Shown: positions 31,915 to 39,505 of the stretch, piece by piece
Layout: each line of letters begins with the position of its first letter
Position numbering within the stretch: the stretch's first letter is position 1
Source: an uncultured Acetatifactor sp.
GTDB lineage: Bacteria > Bacillota > Clostridia > Lachnospirales > Lachnospiraceae
Reading direction: 5' to 3'
Assembly: GCA_947595925.1 (NCBI GenBank)
Contig: CANQEV010000027.1
Span: 1 to 39,505, forward strand
Length of the DNA: 39,505 nt
Made by a program: the position numbers and the translations under genes
Notes under the pieces: generated by a model
What the model was told of the DNA's origin: nothing
What the model saw: the letters and a program-made list of their open reading frames with translations, nothing else
The model's database searches: none

Positions 31915-32769
31915 TTATTCGTTGACACAGATCCGGTAGGCGTCCTTCAGCGACCGACAGAGAAGGCCGCTCTCTTCATAATAGCGCTGTTTCCCGCTGC
32001 CCTCTCTCCACTCGCTTCTCTGCCGCAGCATCAGCTTTTCCGGCTGCGTCGCAAAATCCCTGCGGAGTTCCTGCATGCGCCGTTCCAGCTCCAGCGTCAG
32101 CTCGTAATGCTCCAGTTCCCCGGCTGCAAAGGCAATGTACTGGTTCTCAGACAGTTCCATCCGCTTTGCGCCCAGATAGCAGAAATACTCTTCCTCATTC
32201 CCTCCGGCCCGATAGGCTTCCAGAAAACATTCCTGAGCCTGTCCGTACAACATCAGCCTGCAGTAAGCCACGCCCTTATTGTGCAGAATGTCCGCCCGGA
32301 TCTCTTCCCCCGGCAGTTCCCGCCCCATCCCGGCAAACTCTTCCCACCTGAGAAGCAGGCTGTCATACCCCCGGAGGGCGGCCGTATACTTTTTCTTTTT
32401 TACTAGATAATCCACCTGTTCCTTGCGTTTTTCCAGATTGGAGAGCCCCGCCCCTTTCCGCAGGGTCTGCTCTACCTGCCGGATGGTATCCTCATCGTAA
32501 AGCCCCACATATTGAAGGATCGCCGATACAAACATGCTCAAGGACCCCTGCCTGTGGACCATGGGATACAGGGAATCCGCGAGCTCATCCAGGCCGCACT
32601 GTTCCCGGATCCAGCCGATCAGAACGTCGTTCATCAGCGTATTGTCCAGCAGAAACGCATTTTCCTTGATTCCGTAGCACAGTTCCTCCATGCAGTACAC
32701 CTGGATTTCCAGCCCCTGGATCAGATAGGGGATGGAGGAATACTCTCCCACACACAAATACCCCGGCAT
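31915..32769 (-). CDS. TPR-like helical protein of unknown function
   Basis: A 284-residue protein from ATG 32769, six bases after AGGAGG; the GTG at 32772 is too close to it. The first ~110 residues (PGYLCVGEYSSIPYLIQGLE) are a conserved-looking helical domain I cannot name. Two TPR-like pairs follow: VDYLVKKKKYTAALRGYDSL, and ADILHNKGVAYCRLMLYGQA followed by QECFLEAYRAG. The last part is charged and helical. There is no signal peptide or membrane span, so it is cytosolic. TPR proteins are adaptors, often for Hsp70-type partners; the neighbouring gene encodes an Hsp70-like protein. The spacing is 10 bp from that gene and 11 bp to the coiled-coil gene. Confidence 0.82.
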   Translation of the reverse strand: MPGYLCVGEYSSIPYLIQGLEIQVYCMEELCYGIKENAFLLDNTLMNDVLIGWIREQCGLDELADSLYPMVHRQGSLSMFVSAILQYVGLYDEDTIRQVEQTLRKGAGLSNLEKRKEQVDYLVKKKKYTAALRGYDSLLLRWEEFAGMGRELPGEEIRADILHNKGVAYCRLMLYGQAQECFLEAYRAGGNEEEYFCYLGAKRMELSENQYIAFAAGELEHYELTLELERRMQELRRDFATQPEKLMLRQRSEWREGSGKQRYYEESGLLCRSLKDAYRICVNE

Positions 32770-32779
32770 CACAAGCCTC

Positions 32780-34054
32780 CTAATCGATTATGATTTCCTG
32801 CGTCCAGCGCCTGTTTTCGGCGGGACGGAACTCCCCAAAGCCAAGGTCCTCGAACTCCGCCTCCAAAAGGTTCTCCTCCTTCATGGAAAGCGACATCCGG
32901 ATCCTGGCGATATCGCCCGGAAGCTGGTCCAGCGCAATGGGGACTTCCCACTTTCTTCCGCTGCCGAGGGAGGTAACGGTGATCTCCACCTTTTTTTCCT
33001 CCCGAAGATAAAACTCCCAGGAGGCCTCCGCCTTCTTCCAGTCGTTCCCCGCGTCCAGAAGCGCCAGATAAGTCTCCTTCCCCCGCTGCATGACCTTCAT
33101 TCCAATATTGCTCTTCAGCTTATCATTTCCCAGGAAAACATATTTACCGGTATTTTCCCCGGGCGAAAAACGCTCCAGCATCCCATAGCAGGCGCCCTTG
33201 CTGAACAGGTTGTTTCCCAGGAAGATCCTCCTGCCCTCGCAAAGAAACTTCAGGGATTCTTTCAGCCACTCCTCCGAGAAATCCTCCCCGATCAGGTAGA
33301 CCGACGAGACTTTCAGCCCGTCGAGCTTTTCCCGCGCCGTCCTTAAGAATTCCCGGTCCAGCAGAAGATTCCCCTGATCGTCCGCCGGCATTGAGGCCTT
33401 GGCGGGAAATTCTTCCTCCGACTGATGGATAAAAACCGTGATGGGCTGGGTCTTCCGGTTACATTCCAGCCGGAGAAACCCCATGCGGTTCCCATGATAG
33501 TCAAACAGGACGGAGGTATCCCTCCAGAGATCCAGGTCCTGCCGGAGCATGTAATGGTAATAGCTCTCCTGATGGGATTGAAAACAGATCTTTGCCGTTT
33601 TCAGCCGGAGATTGGCCGCCATCCGTTCCAGCATTTCCATCATCTTCTCATCCATCCGGTCGCAGGTGATCATAAGCGCTTCAATCTTATCCGCCGCCGC
33701 AATTCCGGAAAGCATCCCCAGGCTTCTCTGCAGAAACAGAGTCAAAAGCGCCGTCGGATCATACTCCGTCTCTTCGATGTAAACCGGTTCCCCTTCCAGT
33801 GCGAGATGCAGCAGATCCTGTACCAGGATCCCCCCGCTCTCCCGTGCATACTGGAGGGCTTCTTTTCCATAGAACCACTGATTGATGCCGGTGCGCTTGC
33901 AGAGGGCCACCGGTATGCTGTAATTCTCGGAACCCGCCACGGAAGACAGGGTCTCCACCTGGGCCCGCGCCACATTGCAGTAACTGATCTGCGCGTATTC
34001 CCAGCCAAGGTCATAGCCCACGATCCATTTTTCATTGCCAAATCCCTTCAGCAT
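32780..34054 (-). CDS. DUF5716-like protein with a divergent Hsp70/actin ATPase fold
   Basis: A 424-residue cytosolic protein which I believe corresponds to DUF5716 (from memory). Position by position it follows the Hsp70 nucleotide-binding domain: VGYDLGWEYAQIS (13-25) for phosphate loop 1; FYGKEALQYA (61-70); EALMITCDRMDEKMMEML with CFQSHQESYYHYML (125-170) for the ITVPA...NEPTAAAIAYGL segment; SVLFDYHGNRMGFLRLE (181-197) for loop 2; and VYLIGEDFSEEWLKESLKF with SKGACYGM (252-292) for the adenosine region. A beta-rich C-terminal domain (355-424) resembles a short substrate-binding domain. Loop 2 lacks the Gly-Gly-Gly-Thr of active Hsp70s, so ATP hydrolysis may be weak or absent. It is the second gene of the operon, 20 bp after the DUF5717-like gene, with GGGGGAGGAC upstream. 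Confidence 0.82.
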   Translation of the reverse strand: MLKGFGNEKWIVGYDLGWEYAQISYCNVARAQVETLSSVAGSENYSIPVALCKRTGINQWFYGKEALQYARESGGILVQDLLHLALEGEPVYIEETEYDPTALLTLFLQRSLGMLSGIAAADKIEALMITCDRMDEKMMEMLERMAANLRLKTAKICFQSHQESYYHYMLRQDLDLWRDTSVLFDYHGNRMGFLRLECNRKTQPITVFIHQSEEEFPAKASMPADDQGNLLLDREFLRTAREKLDGLKVSSVYLIGEDFSEEWLKESLKFLCEGRRIFLGNNLFSKGACYGMLERFSPGENTGKYVFLGNDKLKSNIGMKVMQRGKETYLALLDAGNDWKKAEASWEFYLREEKKVEITVTSLGSGRKWEVPIALDQLPGDIARIRMSLSMKEENLLEAEFEDLGFGEFRPAENRRWTQEIIID

Positions 34055-34074
34055 GCCAGTCCTCCCCCGCGGCT

Positions 34075-37000
34075 TCAGTGCAGAACAAACAGGTTCTCAC
34101 CGCAATATTCCTTAAAGTAATAGTTTTCCAGCTCGCTGTCCAGCGTATCATAATCCCGAAGGCTGTTGCTGATCACAATGTCGTTTATCAGGCTGTATTT
34201 GCTGCCCTGCAGATCCGTCTCCGAGTCGCTTCTCTGAAGGTTCCCGCTCTCCGTGAGCTGGGAGCCCTCCTCGTCTTCCTCCGTGATATAATACTGCAGC
34301 GTCTCGCCAAAGAACAGGACAAATTCCTTACAGCACACGCCCCCGAACACATCCCGCATGTTTTCGGAAAGATACTCCCCTCCTTCTCCATCCTCCTGCA
34401 GGATCATATAGTGGATCCGGGCGCGTCCGCCGGGTTTCGCGTGGTATTCCACGATCACCTTGTCGCTGAGCTCTCCCAGGAGATGCGCCTGGGACTTCAG
34501 TTTTTTATAAAAGGCAAAATGTATCTTTTCCGCCATCATCTCCCGCAGGAAACTGTCCAGGGCCTCATTCACTTCCTTTGTCACTTCGCCCTGGTTGTCG
34601 CCGTAATACTTCAAAAAAGCCAGCTTGCATGCCTTGGGCACCGGCGCTTCCCACTTATAGTAATCCAGTATGGTCCGGAAAATGACTCCGTCAGTCAATC
34701 GCTCCCGCACGAAATATTCATAGGAGCTTGCCATGAGGAACGCCCTGGTCACTTCGCAGTCCCCCGCCGCCTGGTAGAAGCTCTGGAAGATCTCCGCCTT
34801 TTCACCCACATGGGACCCCGTATACATCAGCTGGATCAGGATCCTTTCCTCTATTTCCCGGCTGTCCAGTCCGTTCCCCTTCATTTCCTTCCACACGTCC
34901 CGGAGCTCCTTACAGGTGCCGTCCATCCACCGGCCCAGATATTCCAGGATGACAGCATTGTGTTTTGACCTGTGGAACAGATAGCCTGCAGACGCCAGGA
35001 TGACGGGGTCACAGTCCTGCCCGCCCTCGCTCAGCAACGTGCTCACGAGCCTCGCCAGGGTCTTTGCCTCCGGGAAGTAGGGGCCATACTTCCGCACCCA
35101 TTCAAACGCCTTCTTATAATTGCCCTCCAGGACCAGATACCGCATCGCCTCCATCCGCTCCTGGGAACTCAGCCAGTCGGCGTCCATTCCGTCCAAAAGC
35201 CTGTCCAGTTCCTGCACGCGGTCCATCTCATAAAACTGTCTCATAAGCTTCAGGGTGAGCTGCTTTTTCAGCTTTGGCTCGATATGTTCCCAGGCGCAGA
35301 GTTTCATGGCTCTGCCGGCCATCCCCTCATCCAGGACATCCCCCTCCGATTTTTCCCGGAGGAGATAGAGGTCAAACTCCGGACAGTCCGTCACATATTT
35401 CATCAGTTCCGGCACATATCTGCCCGGCAGCATATATTTTTCCAGCTCATGGGGCATCCTCTCGGAAAACCGGTTCCCATACGCGTCCTCGAACACAAGG
35501 CAGTACCCGCTTCCGTAAATCGGCACACAGGCCTCCCCATTCGTCAAAGTATATTCCAGCCCCCGCGTGCTTCCCTCCGCATAGACGACCACCTTCCGCA
35601 TCCGGCTGTCCTCCACCCGGATCTTGGTGGCAAAAAACAGTCTGGCCAGTTTTTCCGCGTTCTGCTCCGTGATCCTATCCGGCGTGAGCAGTCTGGCGTA
35701 GAGATTCGCCAGATGACGGTTGATCCTCTCCTTGCTGATCTGTTCTTTGATAAACTCTTCGGCCTTCATCAGATATTTTTCATAGCTGTCCGAAAAAAGC
35801 AGCCTGTTGTCCAGGACATAATCGTACAGCAAAGCGCTCCTGGAATAATCCAGGTTGTTCTGGTAGGCAAAGTAAAGCACAACGGCCTTTGGCAGGCTCT
35901 TGACGTTCTCCGGGTTCAGGGACATCATGTAAAATTCATAGAGATTCGTGATGCGGAGCTGATCCTCCACGCCCCTTTCATACCAGACGCAGGCCTTCGG
36001 CCCTGTCACCCCTCCCCTGGCAAGCAGGAGACACATCTCCTGGACAATCCTGTCGTCCGCCCTCTTCTCATAAAGCTTGTCCAATATTCGGTAAAGGGTG
36101 GGCGAGAACTCCTTGTTTTTGCCCATGAGCTCCAGAAACCTCTCCACCAGCTCCGCGTTCAGATAATCCCTTCGCACGCCGTAATACAGCACCTGCTGTT
36201 CAAACCGGTCCAGTTTCCGCAGCAGGGACGGGTTGTTGTTCAGAATCTGAAGCGCCTCTATGTACAGGACAAAACTATTGCTGCCCCGTTCAAACTGTTT
36301 CTCAATAAACTGGAGCTTCGCCACCGGCATTTTGGAAAACTCGTCGGAGAGGTATAAAAGGAGCCAGGCAATCCTCCAGGACTCCGGTTTTTCCCTGTAT
36401 AACTCCTCCACCTCTGCGGAAACGCTTTCGATCAGGCCCTCCTCTCTGTTGACCAGTGTAGTCAAATACAGATAGTAGGCCCAAAGCTCCTCGCTGACCT
36501 TCCCCTTGTTCTCCATCATGGTCCGGGCGTGGTCCAGAAGCCATCCGGCCTCGTTCTGCCGCTCCTGGGTAATTAAAATCTGCGCCTTGAACAGTTTTGA
36601 CGCGGGGTCATCCCCGTCCAGCGCGATCAGTTTCTCAACCAGGACGCCCGTCTCCTTCAGCCAGTTTGCCAGACCGATCCTATGCGTCCTGAAATTCTCA
36701 TACTGCTTCATCAGGGCAACCACGGTCCTCTGTTTTTCCAGCACCGCCAGACTCAGGAGATGATTGGTCCCCATCTGCACGCTCACAGGGATCTCCAGAT
36801 TGACAAAGGAATTGTAGAGGACAACCTTTCCCCGGTTTTTCCCCTGACAAAGGCGGGAACCGTCCACATAGAGCGGAAGCCTGGCATAATTTCCCAGGAA
36901 ATCATCCTCCGTCAGGAGCGTCTTTTCCGAGTATAGGAAATCGCCGTCGCACTCCACGTTCAGCGCGGTATACCCCCAGCCATTCCTGACAATGGTGATC

Positions 37001-37650
37001 TCCCGGGGAAGCAGCCTGTACTCTCCCTCGGAGGAATGACCCTCCATTTGAACCTCCGGCTCCTGAACCCAGAATTCCACCGGCTGTTTCTTTCCGACAT
37101 GGATCAGAAATTCTTCCATGTTCTGCTCCTGACCCGGATATACGGAAAGTCCCTGATAACTGGTGAGATACTGCGCGTCGCTCTCTTCCAGCATTTTTGA
37201 GAAATCTTTGGAATAAAAGACCTTAACGGCTTCCTGCCAATTGCTCTTCGCCAGATTTGTAAAATGAAACAGATTTTTGATGGGGCCCATGGAAGAATCA
37301 ATTCTCCGCGGTTCGCAGACCACCACATACGGAAGGGAATACTCCCCCTGGCTGCTGATCACCCGGAAAGCCCCCTTCACCGTCTCGCCCTCTTCCACCG
37401 CCTCGCCGTGAAACAGATACCCGATCTCAGATACGCTGCCGGAAAACGTCCCGTTCAGACACTCCATGCGGTAATCCGTGGACAGGACACGCCCCTCCGC
37501 TACGGTTCCCCGCTGGCCCAGGATCTGAAAGCTGCCGGAAAAAGTCTCGCCCTGGGATATGGAAATCTCTATCTTCGTACAGGAAAAATCGAGAAAACCG
37601 CCCTCAAATATGTAATTTCCCGCCAGAATCTGATCCACAATCTCTCTCAT
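34075..37650 (-). CDS. DUF5717-like giant helical-repeat protein
   Basis: A 1191-residue protein, by far the largest here, which I believe belongs to DUF5717 (from memory). The first ~115 residues are a beta-rich domain (FLDFSCTKIEISISQGETFS, GTFSGSVSEIGYLFHGEAVE). A second beta region runs to about 290 (WGYTALNVECDGDFLYSE). From about 310 to 1050 it is almost all helical with TPR-like spacing and many Leu/Tyr/Arg positions. The last ~120 residues return to strands (EYHAKPGGRARIHYMILQED) and end in an acidic stretch. It has no signal peptide, membrane span or enzyme motif. It is the first gene of the operon and likely its scaffold. AAGGAG lies a rather long 13 bp before ATG 37650. The function is unknown. 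Confidence 0.83.
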   Translation of the reverse strand: MREIVDQILAGNYIFEGGFLDFSCTKIEISISQGETFSGSFQILGQRGTVAEGRVLSTDYRMECLNGTFSGSVSEIGYLFHGEAVEEGETVKGAFRVISSQGEYSLPYVVVCEPRRIDSSMGPIKNLFHFTNLAKSNWQEAVKVFYSKDFSKMLEESDAQYLTSYQGLSVYPGQEQNMEEFLIHVGKKQPVEFWVQEPEVQMEGHSSEGEYRLLPREITIVRNGWGYTALNVECDGDFLYSEKTLLTEDDFLGNYARLPLYVDGSRLCQGKNRGKVVLYNSFVNLEIPVSVQMGTNHLLSLAVLEKQRTVVALMKQYENFRTHRIGLANWLKETGVLVEKLIALDGDDPASKLFKAQILITQERQNEAGWLLDHARTMMENKGKVSEELWAYYLYLTTLVNREEGLIESVSAEVEELYREKPESWRIAWLLLYLSDEFSKMPVAKLQFIEKQFERGSNSFVLYIEALQILNNNPSLLRKLDRFEQQVLYYGVRRDYLNAELVERFLELMGKNKEFSPTLYRILDKLYEKRADDRIVQEMCLLLARGGVTGPKACVWYERGVEDQLRITNLYEFYMMSLNPENVKSLPKAVVLYFAYQNNLDYSRSALLYDYVLDNRLLFSDSYEKYLMKAEEFIKEQISKERINRHLANLYARLLTPDRITEQNAEKLARLFFATKIRVEDSRMRKVVVYAEGSTRGLEYTLTNGEACVPIYGSGYCLVFEDAYGNRFSERMPHELEKYMLPGRYVPELMKYVTDCPEFDLYLLREKSEGDVLDEGMAGRAMKLCAWEHIEPKLKKQLTLKLMRQFYEMDRVQELDRLLDGMDADWLSSQERMEAMRYLVLEGNYKKAFEWVRKYGPYFPEAKTLARLVSTLLSEGGQDCDPVILASAGYLFHRSKHNAVILEYLGRWMDGTCKELRDVWKEMKGNGLDSREIEERILIQLMYTGSHVGEKAEIFQSFYQAAGDCEVTRAFLMASSYEYFVRERLTDGVIFRTILDYYKWEAPVPKACKLAFLKYYGDNQGEVTKEVNEALDSFLREMMAEKIHFAFYKKLKSQAHLLGELSDKVIVEYHAKPGGRARIHYMILQEDGEGGEYLSENMRDVFGGVCCKEFVLFFGETLQYYITEEDEEGSQLTESGNLQRSDSETDLQGSKYSLINDIVISNSLRDYDTLDSELENYYFKEYCGENLFVLH

Positions 37651-37685
37651 GCCCTGTTTCCAGCTCCTTCTTTTGCCTTATGGAT

Positions 37686-37730
37686 CCAAAGTGCAAGATC
37701 ATTTATAGTTTATCATATTTCTCACTTTGG
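37686..37730. promoter_or_regulatory. Perfect inverted repeat flanking the promoter of the four-gene operon
   Basis: CCAAAGTG (37686-37693) and CACTTTGG (37723-37730) are perfect 8-bp inverted arms, 37 bp centre to centre. One arm touches the -35 box and the other falls just after the expected start of transcription. This is a good candidate for a looping or dimeric operator. Confidence 0.55.
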
Positions 37731-37735
37731 GGCAA
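37707..37735 (-). promoter_or_regulatory. Promoter of the DUF5717-DUF5716 operon
   Basis: On the minus strand: -35 TTGCCC (37730-37735), a 17-bp spacer and -10 TAAACT (37707-37712) with a TGA extension. The leader to ATG 37650 would be about 50 nt. Confidence 0.55.
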
Positions 37736-37784
37736 TGAATTTTGAGAAATCGATTCCCACATTCTTTCCATCCACCGGATCCGG

Positions 37785-37827
37785 AAACAAAAGAAAAGCA
37801 GCACCCTCAGGCGGGAGTGCTGCTTTT
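37785..37827 (-). terminator. Intrinsic terminator of the ABC transporter operon
   Basis: On the minus strand AAAAGCAGCAC pairs perfectly with GTGCTGCTTTT (11 bp; arms 37817-37827 and 37794-37804), with further CCC/GGG pairs inside, and is followed by TTTTCTTTTGTTT. A textbook terminator 23 bp after the permease stop. Confidence 0.88.
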
Positions 37828-37850
37828 GCCGCATTGTCAGATAAAAGTAT

Positions 37851-38705
37851 TTATTCCAGGTTCAGCCGGTTTTTCACGATGGCATGGGCCCAGATCATCA
37901 GCCCTGCCGCCGCAGCGATATCTATAATAAGAGTGCTGAGACTTTTCCCGTTGACCAGGAACCACTGACCGACGGTCCCCTGGATCTGCAAAACGCTGAG
38001 CAGTACCATGTTGCAGATCACAGTCAGCATGGACACCGCAAGGCTCACCCCGCAGTACGCCAGGATCCCCATCAGGCCCTTATTTTTCCGGGAATAATGT
38101 CCCAGTGTCAGAGAGCCAAAGAGAATGCCCATGTTTAGAAAAGGTTCCAAGAGTCCAATGGCGAGCCAGAGAAGCAGCGTGGCCCTGGAAGACGGTTCCT
38201 CTAGAATGCTCGACATCGCCTGCCAGAAAATGTCCCAGGCTTCCCCGAAACTCACCGGCGCAACCCCCAGGATCGCCGCCAGCACCAGGATCAATGTAAA
38301 GACGAGCAGCAGGAAATTGACGATCAGCATCCAGCAGCCGGCGGTGATCGTCTTGGAGATCAGAAGACGGCTGGGTCTCACGGGCAGCGTGTGGGTCAGG
38401 TATCCCTCACCCGAAAACATGCTGCGGTAATACCGGACTCCCAGAAAGATCATCTGCCCGAACCTTACGCCCACCAGCACAAGGATATAGGTCAGGGCCC
38501 CGCCTATGCTCAGGAGGATCCCCAGACTGTTCGCCATCAAGCTGGACATCGCCCCCGACCCCATGCTGCCATATATCATCTCCCGCCACAGGGGCGTCTG
38601 AAAATAGACCACGCCCAGAAGGGTAACCCCCGCGGAGATGGCCACCAGCAGGAGATTCATCCAGCTTACGGCCTTCCACTCATATTTGAACAGTTTTCCT
38701 AACAT
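37851..38705 (-). CDS. ABC transporter membrane protein (ABC-2 type)
   Basis: A 284-residue integral membrane protein with about six hydrophobic segments, starting MLGKLFKYEWKAVSW, an N-terminus typical of ABC-2 permeases of Firmicutes bacitracin/antibiotic-resistance-like and YtrC-like exporters. Its ATG overlaps the end of the ATPase gene by 7 bp with GGGAGGTG upstream, so the two are translated together. The substrate is unknown. A strong terminator follows at once. Confidence 0.88.
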   Translation of the reverse strand: MLGKLFKYEWKAVSWMNLLLVAISAGVTLLGVVYFQTPLWREMIYGSMGSGAMSSLMANSLGILLSIGGALTYILVLVGVRFGQMIFLGVRYYRSMFSGEGYLTHTLPVRPSRLLISKTITAGCWMLIVNFLLLVFTLILVLAAILGVAPVSFGEAWDIFWQAMSSILEEPSSRATLLLWLAIGLLEPFLNMGILFGSLTLGHYSRKNKGLMGILAYCGVSLAVSMLTVICNMVLLSVLQIQGTVGQWFLVNGKSLSTLIIDIAAAAGLMIWAHAIVKNRLNLE

Positions 38706-39400
38706 GCGAACACCTCCCTAAAGTATGCGTCCACGGATTTCCCGTGCTTTTCCCGGATATTGTCCACGGAAGTGTATAAGACCAGCTTTCCCCTCCGCAT
38801 AAAGATCACCTCGTCCAGGACCTGCTCGATATCGCTGATCAGGTGCGTGGAGATCAGGACCGTGGCCTCCGGGTTATAATTGTTGATGATCGTCCTGAGG
38901 ATATAATCCCTGGCGGCCGGATCCACCCCGGCGATGGGTTCGTCCAGAATGTACATATCCGCTTTCCGGCTCATCACCAGGATCAGCTGCACCTTCTCCT
39001 TATTTCCCTTGGAAAGGGTCTTCAGTTTCACATTGGTGTCGATCCCCAGATTTTTCAGCATCTCCTCCGCGCTCTCCTTGGAGAAATCGCTGTAAAAATC
39101 CTGAAAGTAATTCAGGATCCCCTGGATGGTCTCTCCGCCGGACAGGTAGGTCCGATCCGGAAGATAGGCAACCCGGGCCTTCGTCTGCGGTCCGATATTC
39201 TCCCCGCAGATCCGGATCTCCCCGGCGTCCGGCTTCAAAAGGCCGGTTATCATCTTGATCAGCGTGGTCTTCCCGCTGCCGTTTGGCCCTAGGAGCCCGA
39301 TGATCTTCCCCCTCGGCAGCGTGATGGAAATATTGTCCACCGCATGGTTTCTCACGTCATAGGCTTTTGAAAGCCCCTGGATCTCCAGCAAATCACTCAT
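38699..39400 (-). CDS. ABC transporter ATP-binding protein (YtrB-like)
   Basis: A 233-residue ATPase subunit. Walker A GPNGSGKTT (about 35-43), Q-loop region, signature LSKGNKEKV (a degenerate LSGGQ), Walker B MYILDEPIAGVDP and the switch His in LISTHLIS are all visible. It powers the membrane protein encoded downstream. GAGGAGGGAGAG precedes ATG 39400. In related Firmicutes such pairs are often preceded by a GntR regulator; none is complete in this window. The last 105 bp contain an open frame to the edge that ends in an ATGA overlap with this gene, but its sequence does not look like a GntR end. Confidence 0.92.
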   Translation of the reverse strand: MSDLLEIQGLSKAYDVRNHAVDNISITLPRGKIIGLLGPNGSGKTTLIKMITGLLKPDAGEIRICGENIGPQTKARVAYLPDRTYLSGGETIQGILNYFQDFYSDFSKESAEEMLKNLGIDTNVKLKTLSKGNKEKVQLILVMSRKADMYILDEPIAGVDPAARDYILRTIINNYNPEATVLISTHLISDIEQVLDEVIFMRRGKLVLYTSVDNIREKHGKSVDAYFREVFAC

Positions 39401-39433
39401 GTCTCTCCCTCCTCACTGTATTCTCTCACAATA

Positions 39434-39450
39434 GGCGTTTGCGAAACGCC
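39434..39450. promoter_or_regulatory. Palindrome upstream of the ABC operon
   Basis: GGCGTTT and AAACGCC are perfect 7-bp arms around GCG, 34 bp before the ABC ATPase start. It may be an operator for a regulator such as a GntR protein, or a small hairpin. No clear -35/-10 pair could be placed around it. Confidence 0.4.
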
Positions 39451-39505
39451 ACAAGCCGCAAAAATACGGCATTTCTTGTTACTCAAAAACAAATAACTCC
39501 TCACC

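Noticed and set aside
39401-39505. 3' end of a GntR regulator overlapping the ABC gene by ATGA
   Set aside because: The frame is open but its residues do not resemble a GntR C-terminus and it contains a palindrome; too short to decide.

Overview
The window looks like a chromosomal segment of a fairly GC-rich member of the Lachnospiraceae (Clostridia, Firmicutes). The evidence is gene content and order: HemZ next to a metallo-beta-lactamase protein, a Rel (p)ppGpp enzyme and apt; a MetH whose activation domain is a separate gene; a SEC-C protein opening MALLEKWHK; a glycine riboswitch; DUF5716/DUF5717-type proteins; and good Shine-Dalgarno sequences before most genes. The genus cannot be named from the sequence alone. 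Almost everything lies on the minus strand; only two genes (20298-21927) are on the plus strand. No rRNA, tRNA, CRISPR array, transposase, integrase or phage gene was seen.

Layout, left to right. 1-2882: three tandem paralogous lipoproteins (DUF6273-like), the first cut by the window edge. 3298-12028: read from the right, a tightly packed run metF, MetH activation-domain protein, metH, trkA, CPA1-type cation/proton antiporter and a cytoplasmic GH13 glycosidase. 12188-13720: an alanine/glycine:cation symporter under a single-aptamer glycine riboswitch. 13975-19176: an apt-rel-MBL-hemZ run. 19445-21927: a SEC-C protein, then, on the plus strand, an NlpC/P60-like lipoprotein and a small membrane protein. 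21938-23465: a HAD phosphatase and a LysR regulator whose leader is a 14-bp tandem repeat. 23666-30595: a purine block, purC-purF-purB-PurF paralogue-purA. 30722-37650: a compact four-gene operon of little-described proteins. 37851-39400: a two-gene ABC transporter.

How the genes fit together. MetF makes methyl-tetrahydrofolate, MetH uses it to methylate homocysteine, and the small activation protein should reactivate MetH. Glycine is a one-carbon source, so a glycine-sensing RNA just upstream of this block is notable, although a strong hairpin separates the two transcription units. The purine block covers the first committed step (PurF), SAICAR synthesis (PurC) and the AMP branch (PurB, PurA). 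It also holds a second PurF-like protein that has lost the glutaminase active site but kept the PRPP loop.

The best candidate for an undescribed system is the 30722-37650 operon. It encodes a giant 1191-aa protein, a divergent Hsp70/actin-fold protein, a TPR-like protein and a membrane-hairpin coiled-coil protein, separated by only about 7-20 bp and preceded by a promoter flanked by a perfect inverted repeat. The second candidate is the lipoprotein array: long stretches are nearly identical between copies, while a 105-bp C-terminal module differs sharply and almost only at amino-acid-changing positions. All motif, spacing and identity statements were made by eye; no database search was run.
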